Part shown: piece by piece, positions 45,845-53,766 of the stretch | How positions within the stretch are numbered: the first letter of the stretch is position 1 | Layout: the number at the start of each line of letters is the position of its first letter | NCBI RefSeq assembly: GCF_009823805.1 | Contig: NZ_WUEK01000008.1 | Span: 124,001-188,000, forward strand | Direction of reading: 5' to 3' | Origin: Nocardioides flavescens | GTDB taxonomy: Bacteria > Actinomycetota > Actinomycetes > Propionibacteriales > Nocardioidaceae | DNA: 64,000 nt | The notes under the pieces: model-generated | Databases searched by the model: none | The model's input: only the letters and a program-made list of their open reading frames with translations | What the model was told of the DNA's origin: nothing | Made by a program: the position numbers and the translations under genes

Positions 45845-46321
45845 GTGCGTGCCGGCGTACGACTCGGCCTCGACCCGGGCGACGCCCGGATCGGGGTGGC
45901 CCGCAGCGACCCCTCGGGCTTCCTGGCCTCGCCCGTCGAGACGGTCAAGCGCGGTCGCGGCGACCTGGCGCGCATCGTCGAGCTGCTCCGCGAGGAGCAG
46001 GACGGCGACCCCGACCGGGTGGTCGAGGTGGTCGTCGGACTGCCCCGCTCGCTCTCCGGGTCGGAGGGTCCGGCGGCCGCCAAGGTGCGCGAGTGGGCCG
46101 CCCGGCTCGCCCGCGCGGTCGCCCCGGTGCCGGTGCGGCTCGCCGACGAGCGGCTCACCACCGTGACCGCGGAGGCTATGCTGCGCGACCGAGGCCGCTC
46201 GGGCGCCCGCAGGCGCGCGGTGGTCGACCAGGCGGCGGCCGTCGTCATCCTGCAGCACGTGCTCGACACCGAACGCACCAGCGGCACCGCGCCGGGCGAG
46301 ACCATCGAGGAGACCGCATGA
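45845..46321 (+). CDS. ruvX: Putative pre-16S rRNA nuclease / Holliday resolvase-like RuvX (YqgF)
   Basis: 158 residues. RNase H-like fold with GVRLGLDPGDARIGVARSD (catalytic Asp about residue 10), the conserved VVGLPRSLSGSEG, VRLADERLTTVTAE and a terminal Asp in VVDQAAAVVILQ. In Escherichia coli the protein trims the 5' end of 16S rRNA; a junction-resolving role has also been proposed. The GTG at 45845 gives the standard start. Its stop overlaps an ATG of a 14-codon frame leading to mltG. Confidence 0.92.
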   Translation: MRAGVRLGLDPGDARIGVARSDPSGFLASPVETVKRGRGDLARIVELLREEQDGDPDRVVEVVVGLPRSLSGSEGPAAAKVREWAARLARAVAPVPVRLADERLTTVTAEAMLRDRGRSGARRRAVVDQAAAVVILQHVLDTERTSGTAPGETIEETA

Positions 46322-46362
46322 GGACCGACGCAGCGCGCACACCCGGGCGTGGTCCCGCATGA
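46318..46362 (+). CDS. Possible 14-codon coupling ORF between ruvX and mltG
   Basis: An ATG overlaps the ruvX stop (ATGA), and the frame runs MRTDAARTPGRGPA to a TGA that overlaps the mltG ATG, again as ATGA. It has no ribosome-binding site of its own. It could pass terminating ribosomes from ruvX to mltG. Chance is possible in so short a frame, so this is tentative. Confidence 0.25.
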   Translation: MRTDAARTPGRGPA

Positions 46363-47516
46363 GCGAGCTCGGGCTGATGGGTGACGACCGTCCGACGACC
46401 CCGGCCGGCGGACGCCGCGCCGAGCGGCGGCGGCGCCGCGGTCCCGGTTGCCTCATCGCGCTGGTGATCCTCGCGGTGCTCGGTGGCGCGGGCTACTGGG
46501 GCGTCACGACCGGCATCGAGAAGGTGAAGGACCAGTTCTCCTCCGCTGATGACTACTCCGGCCCCGGCGAGGGCGAGGTCGTCTACGAGGTCAAGACGGG
46601 CGACACGGCCACGGCGATCGGACGCGGGCTCAAGGCGGCCGGCGTCGTCGCCTCGGTCGACGCCTTCATCGCCGCCGCCAACGCCAACCCGCAGTCGGCC
46701 AACATCCAGGCCGGCGCCTACAGCCTGCGCGAGCAGATGAAGGCCAGCGACGCGGTCGCGGTGCTCGTCGACCCGAGCAACATCGTCAAGACCACCGTCA
46801 CGATCCCCGAGGGCCTGCAGGTCCGCGAGATCGTCGCGCTCCTCGCCAAGAACACCGACTTCTCGAAGGCGGAGTTCCAGAGCGCCCTCAAGGACCCGGG
46901 CCTCGGCCTGCCGGCGTACGCCGACGGCGACCCGGAGGGCTACCTCTTCCCGGCGACCTACGACTTCGGCCCCGACGCGCAGCCGCTCGACATGCTCAAG
47001 CAGATGGTCGCCCGCTGGCAGCAGGCGGCCACCGACAACGGTCTCGAGGCCAAGGCCGCCGAGCTCGGCTACACGCCCGGCGAGATCATGACCATCGCCA
47101 GCCTCATCGAGGCCGAGGGCCGCGGGTCGTACAAGAACCAGATCTCGCGGGTCATCTACAACCGGCTCGAGAACCCCGGCAACGGCATCACCAACGGGCT
47201 GCTGCAGATCGACGCCTCGGTCAACTACGCCCTCGGCAAGTCCGGCTCGACCGCGCTCACGACCGCCGAGATCCAGTCGGTCAGCGACTCGCCCTACAAC
47301 ACCTACACCGAGCCCGGCCTGCCCCCGACGCCGATCGAGGCCCCGGGCGACGAGTCGATCCAGGCGGCGCTCAACCCCGAGGCGGGGGACTGGCTGTTCT
47401 ACGTCACGGTCGACCTCAAGACCGGCGAGACGAAGTTCACCGACAGCTACCAGGAGTTCCTGGAGTTCAAGGACGAGTACCAGAACTACTGCGCGACCGA
47501 GTCCGACCGGTGCTGA
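46359..47516 (+). CDS. mltG: Endolytic murein transglycosylase MltG
   Basis: 385 residues. Membrane-anchored lytic enzyme that cuts nascent glycan strands and limits their length. A basic N-terminus (RRAERRRRRG) precedes one helix (CLIALVILAVLGGAGYWGV). A LysM-like region follows (VYEVKTGDTATAIGRGLKAAGVV), then the YceG catalytic domain with IASLIEAEG (catalytic Glu), SRVIYNRLE, LQIDASVNYAL and SPYNTY. It lies between ruvX and aroE as in mycobacteria. Confidence 0.95.
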   Translation: MSELGLMGDDRPTTPAGGRRAERRRRRGPGCLIALVILAVLGGAGYWGVTTGIEKVKDQFSSADDYSGPGEGEVVYEVKTGDTATAIGRGLKAAGVVASVDAFIAAANANPQSANIQAGAYSLREQMKASDAVAVLVDPSNIVKTTVTIPEGLQVREIVALLAKNTDFSKAEFQSALKDPGLGLPAYADGDPEGYLFPATYDFGPDAQPLDMLKQMVARWQQAATDNGLEAKAAELGYTPGEIMTIASLIEAEGRGSYKNQISRVIYNRLENPGNGITNGLLQIDASVNYALGKSGSTALTTAEIQSVSDSPYNTYTEPGLPPTPIEAPGDESIQAALNPEAGDWLFYVTVDLKTGETKFTDSYQEFLEFKDEYQNYCATESDRC

Positions 47517-47543
47517 CCACTCGCAGCGGGGTACCTGCAGCCG

Positions 47544-48407
47544 GTGAGTGACGTGAAGAAGTGCGCTGTCCTCGGTGACCCGGTGGGCCACTCGCTGTCG
47601 CCGGTCATCCACCGCACGGCGTACGACGCCTGGGGGCTGGACTGGGAGTACGACGCGCACCGCGTCGAGGCGGGCGGGCTGGCCGACTTCCTCGACGGCC
47701 TCGACCCCGCCGAGTGGCGCGGGTTGTCACTGACCATGCCGCTCAAGCGCGAGGCCGTGCCGCTGCTCGACAGCGCCGACGACTGGGTGCGGGTCTCGGG
47801 CGCCGCCAACACGCTGCTGCTCGAGCCCGACGGCACCCGCCGCGGCCTCAACACCGACGTGTCGGCCGCCCTCGAGCTCACCGAGGGGCTCGACGTCGAC
47901 ACCGCACTGGTGCTCGGCGGCGGAGCCACGGCCGCGTCGATGCTGCTCGCCCTCGCCGAGCACGGGCTCGAGCGCGCCACGATCGTCGTGCGCGACCCTG
48001 CGCGGGCGACGGAGACGGTGCGCGTGGTGACGAGCCACCGACCGGTCCAGCTCGACGTCGTCACCTTCGAGGACCTCCCGACGACCGTGGTGGTGGCCGA
48101 CCTGGTCGTCTCCACGATCCCGGTCACGGCACAGACGCCGGACGTGGTCGCCTCGACGATGGATGCCGCGCACGTCTTCGAGGTCGTCTACGACCCGTGG
48201 CCGACGCCGGTGGCCGCCGCCGCGGAGCGCAGCGACCGCCCCGTCACCACCGGGCTCGACCTGCTGATGGCGCAGGCCGTGCACCAGGTGCGGGCCATGA
48301 CCGGGCGCGACGACGTACCCGTCGAGGAGATGCGCCGCGCCGCGGTCGAGCAGCTCGAGAGCCGTGTCGACCGCGCGCCGGGCCAGCGCGAGGTGCAGGA
48401 CGAGTGA
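47544..48407 (+). CDS. aroE: Shikimate dehydrogenase
   Basis: 287 residues. Reduces 3-dehydroshikimate to shikimate with NADPH in the chorismate pathway. The substrate-binding GDPVGHSLSPVIHRTAY, the catalytic Lys in TMPLKREAVPLLD, the NADP loop VLGGGATAASMLLAL and the C-terminal GLDLLMAQAVHQ are present. It uses the GTG at 47544, 27 nt after mltG. The remaining pathway genes aroC, aroK, aroB and aroQ follow after the prepilin peptidase gene. Confidence 0.94.
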   Translation: MSDVKKCAVLGDPVGHSLSPVIHRTAYDAWGLDWEYDAHRVEAGGLADFLDGLDPAEWRGLSLTMPLKREAVPLLDSADDWVRVSGAANTLLLEPDGTRRGLNTDVSAALELTEGLDVDTALVLGGGATAASMLLALAEHGLERATIVVRDPARATETVRVVTSHRPVQLDVVTFEDLPTTVVVADLVVSTIPVTAQTPDVVASTMDAAHVFEVVYDPWPTPVAAAAERSDRPVTTGLDLLMAQAVHQVRAMTGRDDVPVEEMRRAAVEQLESRVDRAPGQREVQDE

Positions 48408-48433
48408 CCCGGGAGTGAGCGGGTGATCGCCCG

Positions 48434-49159
48434 GTGAGCCTGCTGGCCGTCGTCGGTGGTGCGGCCGTCGCCGGGGCAGGCTCCCGGCTGGTGCCGCGGA
48501 TCATCGCGTCGGTGCCCGAGCCCGAGCCCGAGCTGAGCGCGGAACCGGGGCAGGATCCCAAGGAGCCGTACGCCGCGATCGCGGCGGTCCCCGGCCTGGC
48601 GCCGTGGGCCGCGCTCGCCGGCGGGGCCGCCGGGGCGCTGCTCGGTGCGGGCCTCGGGGTGACCTGGCCGCTCGTGGTGGCGCTGGTGCTCGTGCCCGTC
48701 GCCATCGCGCTGGCTGTCATCGACTGGCGCACGCGGCTGCTCCCGACCCGCCTCATCGCGCCGGCGTACTCCGTCACCGTGGCGCTGGTGCTCGCGACCT
48801 GGCTCGTGGGCGGTCTGCTGGACGGCGGCTTCGACACCACTCCGCTCGTGCGGGCGCTGGTCGGGTGGGCCGGCGCGGGCGGGCTTTACCTCCTGCTCTG
48901 GCTGGTCCACCCGCGCGGCATGGGCTACGGCGACGTGCGGCTCTCGGGGGTGCTCGGCCTCGTGCTCGGCTACGCCGGGTGGGCCGAGCTGGTCGTCGGC
49001 GTCTACGGCGGCTTCCTGCTCGGCGGCGTGCTCGGCGGGGTGCTGTCGCTGCTGCGTCGCGTGGACCGCGCGGGCTACCCGTTCGGGCCGTTCATGCTGC
49101 TGGGCGCGCTGGTGGGGCTCAGCGCCGGGCGTCCGGTCATCGACGCACTGCTGAGGTGA
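48434..49159 (+). CDS. Prepilin leader peptidase (A24 family)
   Basis: 241 residues, about six to seven membrane helices. It carries the two catalytic Asp of the GxGD type: Asp97 in VIDWRTRLLPTRL and Asp168 in GMGYGDVRLSG. It lacks the N-terminal Cys/methyltransferase domain of the long PilD form. Enzymes of this kind cut the leaders of type IV pilins and Flp/Tad pilins. No pilin or pilus assembly gene is in the window. Its place between aroE and aroC is conserved in actinobacteria, so position does not indicate a local substrate. Confidence 0.9.
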   Translation: MSLLAVVGGAAVAGAGSRLVPRIIASVPEPEPELSAEPGQDPKEPYAAIAAVPGLAPWAALAGGAAGALLGAGLGVTWPLVVALVLVPVAIALAVIDWRTRLLPTRLIAPAYSVTVALVLATWLVGGLLDGGFDTTPLVRALVGWAGAGGLYLLLWLVHPRGMGYGDVRLSGVLGLVLGYAGWAELVVGVYGGFLLGGVLGGVLSLLRRVDRAGYPFGPFMLLGALVGLSAGRPVIDALLR

Positions 49160-49173
49160 GGGCGCCCGCCTGA

Positions 49174-49179
49174 GAGGAT
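49174..49179 (+). promoter_or_regulatory. -10 box of aroCKBQ
   Basis: GAGGAT ends 7 nt before the GTG at 49187, which supports that start over the ATG at 49178. Confidence 0.35.
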
Positions 49180-49186
49180 GTCCGGC

Positions 49187-50365
49187 GTGTTGCGCTGGTT
49201 GACCGCAGGTGAGTCGCACGGACCGTCCCTCGTGGCGATCCTCGAGGGGCTGCCCGCCCACGTCGAGGTGACCTCGACCGAGATCCAGGAGTCGCTCGCG
49301 CGGCGCCGTCTGGGCTACGGCCGTGGGGCCCGGATGAAGTTCGAGCAGGACGAGGTCACCCTCGTCGGCGGCGTGCGCCACGGGCTCACCCAGGGCGGGC
49401 CCGTCGCCATCGAGGTCGGCAACACCGAGTGGCCCAAGTGGCAGAAGGTCATGTCGGCCGACCCGGTCGACCCCGCCGAGCTCGAGGGCTCGGCCCGCAA
49501 CGCGCCGCTGACCCGCCCCCGTCCGGGTCACGCCGACCTCGCCGGCATGCAGAAGTACGACTTCGAGGAGGCCCGCCCCGTCCTGGAGCGCGCCTCGGCG
49601 CGCGAGACCGCCGCCCGCGTGGCGCTCGGCCGCGTCGCGACCAACTTCCTGTCCCAGGCGCTCGGCGCCGGGGTCGTCTCCCACGTGATCGAGCTCGGCG
49701 GCGTGCGCGCCCCCGAGGGGCTGTGGCCCGAGGTCGGCGACGTCGAGCGCCTCGACGCCGACCCGGTGCGCTGCCTCGACCCCGACGCGTCGAAGGCGAT
49801 GGTCGAGCGCATCGACCAGGCCCACGACGACGGCGACACCCTCGGCGGCGTCGTCGAGGTCGTCGTCCACGGCCTGCCGCCGGGGCTCGGGTCGCACGTG
49901 CACTGGGACCGCCGCCTCGACTCACGGCTGGCCGGCGCCCTCATGGGCATCCAGGCGATCAAGGGCGTCGAGGTCGGCGACGGGTTCGCCCTGGCCGCCA
50001 CCCCGGGCTCGCTCGCGCACGACGAGATCGTGCCCACCGAGGACGGCATCCGCCGCGTGAGCGGTCGTTCCGGCGGCACCGAGGGCGGCATGACCACCGG
50101 CGAGGTGCTGCGGGTGCGCGCCGCGATGAAGCCGATCGCCACCGTGCCGCGCGCGCTGCGCACCGTCGACGTCGCCACCGGCGAGGAGGCGGCCGCGCAC
50201 CACCAGCGCTCCGACGTGTGCGCCGTGCCCGCCGCCGGCATCGTCGCCGAGGCGATGGTCGCGCTCGTGCTCGCCGACGCCGTGCTCGAGAAGTTCGGCG
50301 GCGACTCGGTCGCTGAGACCCGCCGCAACGCGCAGGGCTACCTCGACGCGCTGCGGTACCGCTGA
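49187..50365 (+). CDS. aroC: Chorismate synthase
   Basis: 392 residues. Final step to chorismate, needing reduced FMN. Signature sequences are [49 protein letters not shown] and [14 protein letters not shown]. The GTG at 49187 is preferred to the ATG at 49178 because most actinobacterial enzymes begin MLRW and a -10 box lies just ahead; the alternative adds three residues. It overlaps aroK by one base, opening a tight run aroC-aroK-aroB-aroQ. Confidence 0.96.
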   Translation: MLRWLTAGESHGPSLVAILEGLPAHVEVTSTEIQESLARRRLGYGRGARMKFEQDEVTLVGGVRHGLTQGGPVAIEVGNTEWPKWQKVMSADPVDPAELEGSARNAPLTRPRPGHADLAGMQKYDFEEARPVLERASARETAARVALGRVATNFLSQALGAGVVSHVIELGGVRAPEGLWPEVGDVERLDADPVRCLDPDASKAMVERIDQAHDDGDTLGGVVEVVVHGLPPGLGSHVHWDRRLDSRLAGALMGIQAIKGVEVGDGFALAATPGSLAHDEIVPTEDGIRRVSGRSGGTEGGMTTGEVLRVRAAMKPIATVPRALRTVDVATGEEAAAHHQRSDVCAVPAAGIVAEAMVALVLADAVLEKFGGDSVAETRRNAQGYLDALRYR

Positions 50366-50871
50366 TGCCGAAGGTCGTGCTCGTCGGCCCCATGGGGGCC
50401 GGCAAGTCGACGGTCGCGGCGCTGCTCGCTGCGCAGTGGGGGGCGCCGCTGCGCGACGTCGACACCGAGATCGAGGCGGCCGAGGGCCGGGCGATCTCCG
50501 ACATCTTCGTCGACGACGGCGAGGCGCACTTCCGAGCCCTGGAGCGGGCGGCGGTCGCCGCGGTGCTCGACGACCCCGCGGCGGCCGGTGCCGTCGTCGC
50601 GCTGGGCGGGGGAGCCGTGCTCGACGAGGGCACCCGCGCGCGGCTGGCCGGCCACCCCGTGGTCTTCCTGCGGGTCGGGTTCGCCGACGCGGTCAAGCGG
50701 GTCGGCCTCGGCTCGTCGCGCCCGCTGCTGCTCGGCAACGTCCGCTCGCGCACCAAGGCGCTGCTCGAGGAGCGTGCGCCGCTCTACGACGAGGTCGCCG
50801 TCCACACCGTCGACACCGACGAGCGCACGCCCGCCGAGGTCGCCGCCGAGGTCACGAGGCTGCTGTCGTGA
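50365..50871 (+). CDS. aroK: Shikimate kinase
   Basis: 168 residues. Phosphorylates shikimate at the 3-hydroxyl. Walker A GPMGAGKSTVAALLA, the shikimate-binding DVDTEIEAAEGRAISDIF, FRALERAAV and GGGAVLDEGTRARL match the family. It overlaps aroC by one base and aroB by 4 nt (GTGA), so translation is coupled. Confidence 0.96.
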   Translation: MPKVVLVGPMGAGKSTVAALLAAQWGAPLRDVDTEIEAAEGRAISDIFVDDGEAHFRALERAAVAAVLDDPAAAGAVVALGGGAVLDEGTRARLAGHPVVFLRVGFADAVKRVGLGSSRPLLLGNVRSRTKALLEERAPLYDEVAVHTVDTDERTPAEVAAEVTRLLS

Positions 50872-51989
50872 GCGCGCCGACCGTTGACCCCACCACCATC
50901 CGGGTCCGCAGCGGCGCGCCGTACGACGTGCTGGTCGGCCACGACCTGACCGACCGGCTGCCCGCCCTGCTCGGTGACGGCGTACGCCGCGTCGCGGTGG
51001 TGCACGCCCCCGGCGCGCCGTTCGCGCTGCCGGACGAGGTGCTGGCGGGCTACGAGGTGCTCGACCTGCCGGTGCCGGACGGCGAGGCCGCCAAGGCCGC
51101 CTCGGTGCTGGTCGAGTGCTGGGAGCGGCTCGGCGAGGCGGGGTTCACCCGCTCCGACGCGGTCGTCGCCGTCGGCGGGGGAGCGACCACCGACCTCGGC
51201 GGCTTCGTCGCCGCGACCTGGCTGCGCGGCGTCCGCGTCGTGCACGTGCCCACCTCGCTGCTCGCGATGGTCGACGCCGCCGTCGGCGGCAAGACCGGCA
51301 TCGACACCGGCGCCGGCAAGAACCTCGTCGGGGCGTTCCACGAGCCCGCCGGCGTGCTGTGCGACCTCGACCGGCTCACCACGCTGCCGGCCGCCGAGCT
51401 GGTGAGCGGACTGGGCGAGGTGCTCAAGTGCGGCTTCATCGCCGACCCCGAGATCCTCGCGCTGGTGGAGGCCGACCCGGCCCGGGCCCTCGACCCGACC
51501 TCGCCCGTCGTCGCCGAGCTGGTCGAGCGGGCCGTGCAGGTCAAGGCCGACGTCGTCGCCGGCGACCTCCGCGAGACCGGTGGGATCGGCGGCCACCCCG
51601 GCCGCGAGGCGCTCAACTACGGCCACACGCTCGCCCACGCGATCGAGAAGGTCACCGGCTACACCGTGCGCCACGGCGAGGCCGTCGCGCTCGGCATGGT
51701 CTTCGTCGCCGAGCTCGCCCGCCTCGACGGCCGCCTCGACCCCGCGGTCGCCGACCGTCACCGGTCCGTCCTCTCCTCGGTGGGGCTGCCGGTCGCCCTG
51801 CCGCCGGCGCTCGACGGCGTCGGCTTCGACGACCTGCTCGCCGTCATGCGCGTCGACAAGAAGACCCGTGGCGCCACCCTGCGCTTCCTCGTCCTCGACG
51901 ACCTCGCCGCCCCGACCGTCCTCGCCGGCCCCTCCGACGAGCTGCTGCGCGCGGCCTACGCCGCGGCCTTCCCGGGGGCGCCGTCGTGA
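50868..51989 (+). CDS. aroB: 3-Dehydroquinate synthase
   Basis: 373 residues. Second step of the shikimate pathway (DAHP to 3-dehydroquinate), NAD- and zinc-dependent. Conserved blocks are AVGGGATTDLGGFVAATW, the PTSLLAMVDAAVGGKTGID turn, LNYGHTLAHAIEK with the zinc His, and HGEAVALGMV. The GTG start overlaps aroK; the stop overlaps aroQ in the same way. Confidence 0.96.
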   Translation: MSAPTVDPTTIRVRSGAPYDVLVGHDLTDRLPALLGDGVRRVAVVHAPGAPFALPDEVLAGYEVLDLPVPDGEAAKAASVLVECWERLGEAGFTRSDAVVAVGGGATTDLGGFVAATWLRGVRVVHVPTSLLAMVDAAVGGKTGIDTGAGKNLVGAFHEPAGVLCDLDRLTTLPAAELVSGLGEVLKCGFIADPEILALVEADPARALDPTSPVVAELVERAVQVKADVVAGDLRETGGIGGHPGREALNYGHTLAHAIEKVTGYTVRHGEAVALGMVFVAELARLDGRLDPAVADRHRSVLSSVGLPVALPPALDGVGFDDLLAVMRVDKKTRGATLRFLVLDDLAAPTVLAGPSDELLRAAYAAAFPGAPS

Positions 51990-52426
51990 GCACGCCGGTC
52001 CTGGTCCTGAACGGCCCCAACCTCGGCCGGCTCGGACGTCGCCAGCCCGAGATCTACGGCACGACGACCTTCGCCGAGCTCGCCGAGCTCTGCCGCGGCT
52101 GGGCCGACGCGCTCGACCTGCGGGCCGACGTACGACAGACCAACCACGAGGGCGAGCTCCTCGACTGGCTCAACGCCGCCGCCGACGACGCGACGCCGGT
52201 CGTGCTCAACGCCGCGGCCTGGACGCACTACTCCTACGCGCTCTACGACGCCTGCGCCCAGCTCGTCGCGCCGCTGGTCGAGGTGCACCTGAGCGAGCCC
52301 CTCCAGCGTCCCGAGGAGTTCCGCCACCACTCCGTCGTCACCCCCCACGCCGTCGAGGTGGTCGCCGGTCACGGGCCCGAGGGCTACCGACTCGCCCTCG
52401 AGGTCGTGCGGCGCGAGCTCGGCTGA
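51986..52426 (+). CDS. aroQ: 3-Dehydroquinate dehydratase, type II
   Basis: 146 residues. Converts 3-dehydroquinate to 3-dehydroshikimate. Type II features are VLNGPNLGRLGRRQPEIYG with the catalytic Tyr, QTNHEGELLDWL, NAAAWTHYSYALYDA and EVHLSEP with the catalytic His. It ends the aro run; a repeat-rich gap separates it from efp, where mycobacteria have a peptidase gene. Confidence 0.95.
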   Translation: MSTPVLVLNGPNLGRLGRRQPEIYGTTTFAELAELCRGWADALDLRADVRQTNHEGELLDWLNAAADDATPVVLNAAAWTHYSYALYDACAQLVAPLVEVHLSEPLQRPEEFRHHSVVTPHAVEVVAGHGPEGYRLALEVVRRELG

Positions 52427-52437
52427 CCACCCGTCCC

Positions 52438-52487
52438 CGACTGTCCCGGATCGCACGCTCCCGGGTGACTGCAAACCTCGACTGTCG
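52438..52487. repeat. 50-bp REP-like element, copy 1
   Basis: It runs from CGACTGTCCCGGATCGCACG to AACCTCGACTGTCG, and about 43 of 50 positions equal copy 2 by eye. Its two ends are partly complementary. Confidence 0.8.
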
Positions 52488-52518
52488 TGTCGACGGCGGC
52501 GGTGCGGGGCTCAGGGTC

Positions 52519-52565
52519 ATCAGTGCAGGATCGTCGCCGCCTGGAGACTGCAGGCCTGCACGAAC
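52519..52565. repeat. 50-bp REP-like element, inverted degenerate copy
   Basis: AGTGCAGGATCGTCGCCGCC and the following TGGAGACTGCAGG align with the reverse complement of copy 2 (AGTCGAGGATTGCAGCCACC, TGGAGGCGTGC). Confidence 0.5.
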
Positions 52566-52588
52566 CCGCGAGGAAGGCGCCGTCCCAC

Positions 52589-52638
52589 CGACAGTCCCGG
52601 ATCGCACGCCTCCAGGTGGCTGCAATCCTCGACTGTCG
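52589..52638. repeat. 50-bp REP-like element, copy 2
   Basis: It runs from CGACAGTCCCGGATCGCACG to ATCCTCGACTGTCG. The outer 9 nt and several inner blocks (GGAT, GCA) are inverted repeats, so each copy can fold as an imperfect hairpin. Confidence 0.8.
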
Positions 52639-52689
52639 GAGGACGCGGCGCCCACCCCCACCGAAGCGGGAGTTCGGCACGGGCCCCAC

Positions 52690-52695
52690 TAGACT
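52690..52695 (+). promoter_or_regulatory. Possible -10 box of efp-nusB
   Basis: TAGACT stands about 70 nt before the efp ATG. Confidence 0.3.
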
Positions 52696-52764
52696 CGACC
52701 GCCGGTCCCGCGGATCGCTGACGGATCGCCGACACTCCCTCGACACGAAGGCTGAACCACGCGC

Positions 52765-53325
52765 ATGGCAACGACGAACGACCTGAAGAACGGCATGGTG
52801 CTCAACCTCGACGGCCAGCTCTGGCAGGTCATCTGGTTCCAGCACCACAAGCCCGGCAAGGGCGGCGCGGTCGTGCGCTCCAAGCTGAAGAACGTCGAGT
52901 CGGGCAAGACCGTCGACAAGACCTTCAACGCCGACGTCAAGGTCGAGGTCGCGAGCGTCGACAAGCGCAACATGCAGTACCTCTACAACGACGGCACGTC
53001 CTACGTCTTCATGGACACCGACAGCTACGACCAGGTCGAGATCGCCCCCGAGATCGTGGGCGACGCGAAGAACTTCCTGCTGGAGAACCAGGAGGCGCTC
53101 GTCGCCAGCAACGACGGCCGCGTGCTCTACATCGAGCTCCCGGCCTCGGTCGAGCTCGAGGTCACCTACACCGAGCCGGGCCTGCAGGGCGACCGCTCGA
53201 CCGGTGGCACCAAGCCCGCGACCGTCGAGACCGGGGCGACCGTCATGGTCCCGCTGTTCATCACCAACGGCGAGAAGATCAAGGTCGACACCCGCGACAG
53301 CTCGTACCTCGGCCGCGTGAACTGA
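52765..53325 (+). CDS. efp: Translation elongation factor P
   Basis: 186 residues. Relieves ribosomes stalled at consecutive prolines. Three beta domains are present; the tip loop reads [12 protein letters not shown] with Lys32 at the position that contacts the peptidyl centre. The C-terminus [11 protein letters not shown] is standard. No modifying-enzyme gene is in the window. nusB starts one base after the stop codon. Confidence 0.97.
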   Translation: MATTNDLKNGMVLNLDGQLWQVIWFQHHKPGKGGAVVRSKLKNVESGKTVDKTFNADVKVEVASVDKRNMQYLYNDGTSYVFMDTDSYDQVEIAPEIVGDAKNFLLENQEALVASNDGRVLYIELPASVELEVTYTEPGLQGDRSTGGTKPATVETGATVMVPLFITNGEKIKVDTRDSSYLGRVN

Positions 53326-53326
53326 G

Positions 53327-53734
53327 TTGGCTGCTCGCTCCAAGGCGCGCAAGCGCGCGCTCGACGTCCTCTTCGCCTCCGAGCTGCGCGACGAGTCGCC
53401 GGTGACGGCCCTCGAACGCGCGGTCGAGGAGGGGGAGGGGCCGACCAACCCCTACACCGCCGAGCTGGTCCGCGGTGTGGTCGAGCACCAGGCCCGCATC
53501 GACGAGGTGCTGACGACGTACGCCGAGGGCTGGACGCTCGCGCGCATGCCCGCCGTCGACCGCAACGTGCTGCGCATCGGGGTCTTCGAGCTGCTCTGGG
53601 CCGACGACGTGCCCGACGCGGTCGCGGTGAGCGAGGCCATGGCGCTGGTGCGCGACCTGTCGACCGACGAGTCGCCGCAGTTCGTCAACGGCGTGCTCGG
53701 CAGCGTCGTGCGCAACAAGCCGACCCTCGTCTGA
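53327..53734 (+). CDS. nusB: Transcription antitermination factor NusB
   Basis: 135 residues from a TTG start, 1 nt after the efp stop; no better start exists before the conserved RSKARKRALDVLFASEL. All-helical protein that joins NusE in antitermination on rRNA operons. Family blocks VRGVVEHQARIDEVL, WTLARMPAVDRNVLRIGVFELL and ESPQFVNGVLG are present. The efp-nusB pair is conserved in actinobacteria. Confidence 0.93.
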   Translation: MAARSKARKRALDVLFASELRDESPVTALERAVEEGEGPTNPYTAELVRGVVEHQARIDEVLTTYAEGWTLARMPAVDRNVLRIGVFELLWADDVPDAVAVSEAMALVRDLSTDESPQFVNGVLGSVVRNKPTLV

Positions 53735-53766
53735 CGCTCACGCCCCGCAGGGGGCACCGTGGAGCC

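Larger units (their letters stand above)
52427..52764. other. Repeat-rich intergenic region between aroQ and efp
   Basis: 338 bp without a gene. It holds two direct copies and one inverted, degenerate copy of a ~50-bp palindromic element, then a TAGACT box that would start an efp leader of about 60 nt. Confidence 0.7.

Noticed and set aside
48434..49159. A local type IV pilus locus suggested by the prepilin peptidase
   Set aside because: No pilin, ATPase or platform gene is in the window, and the peptidase position is conserved among aro genes in actinobacteria.
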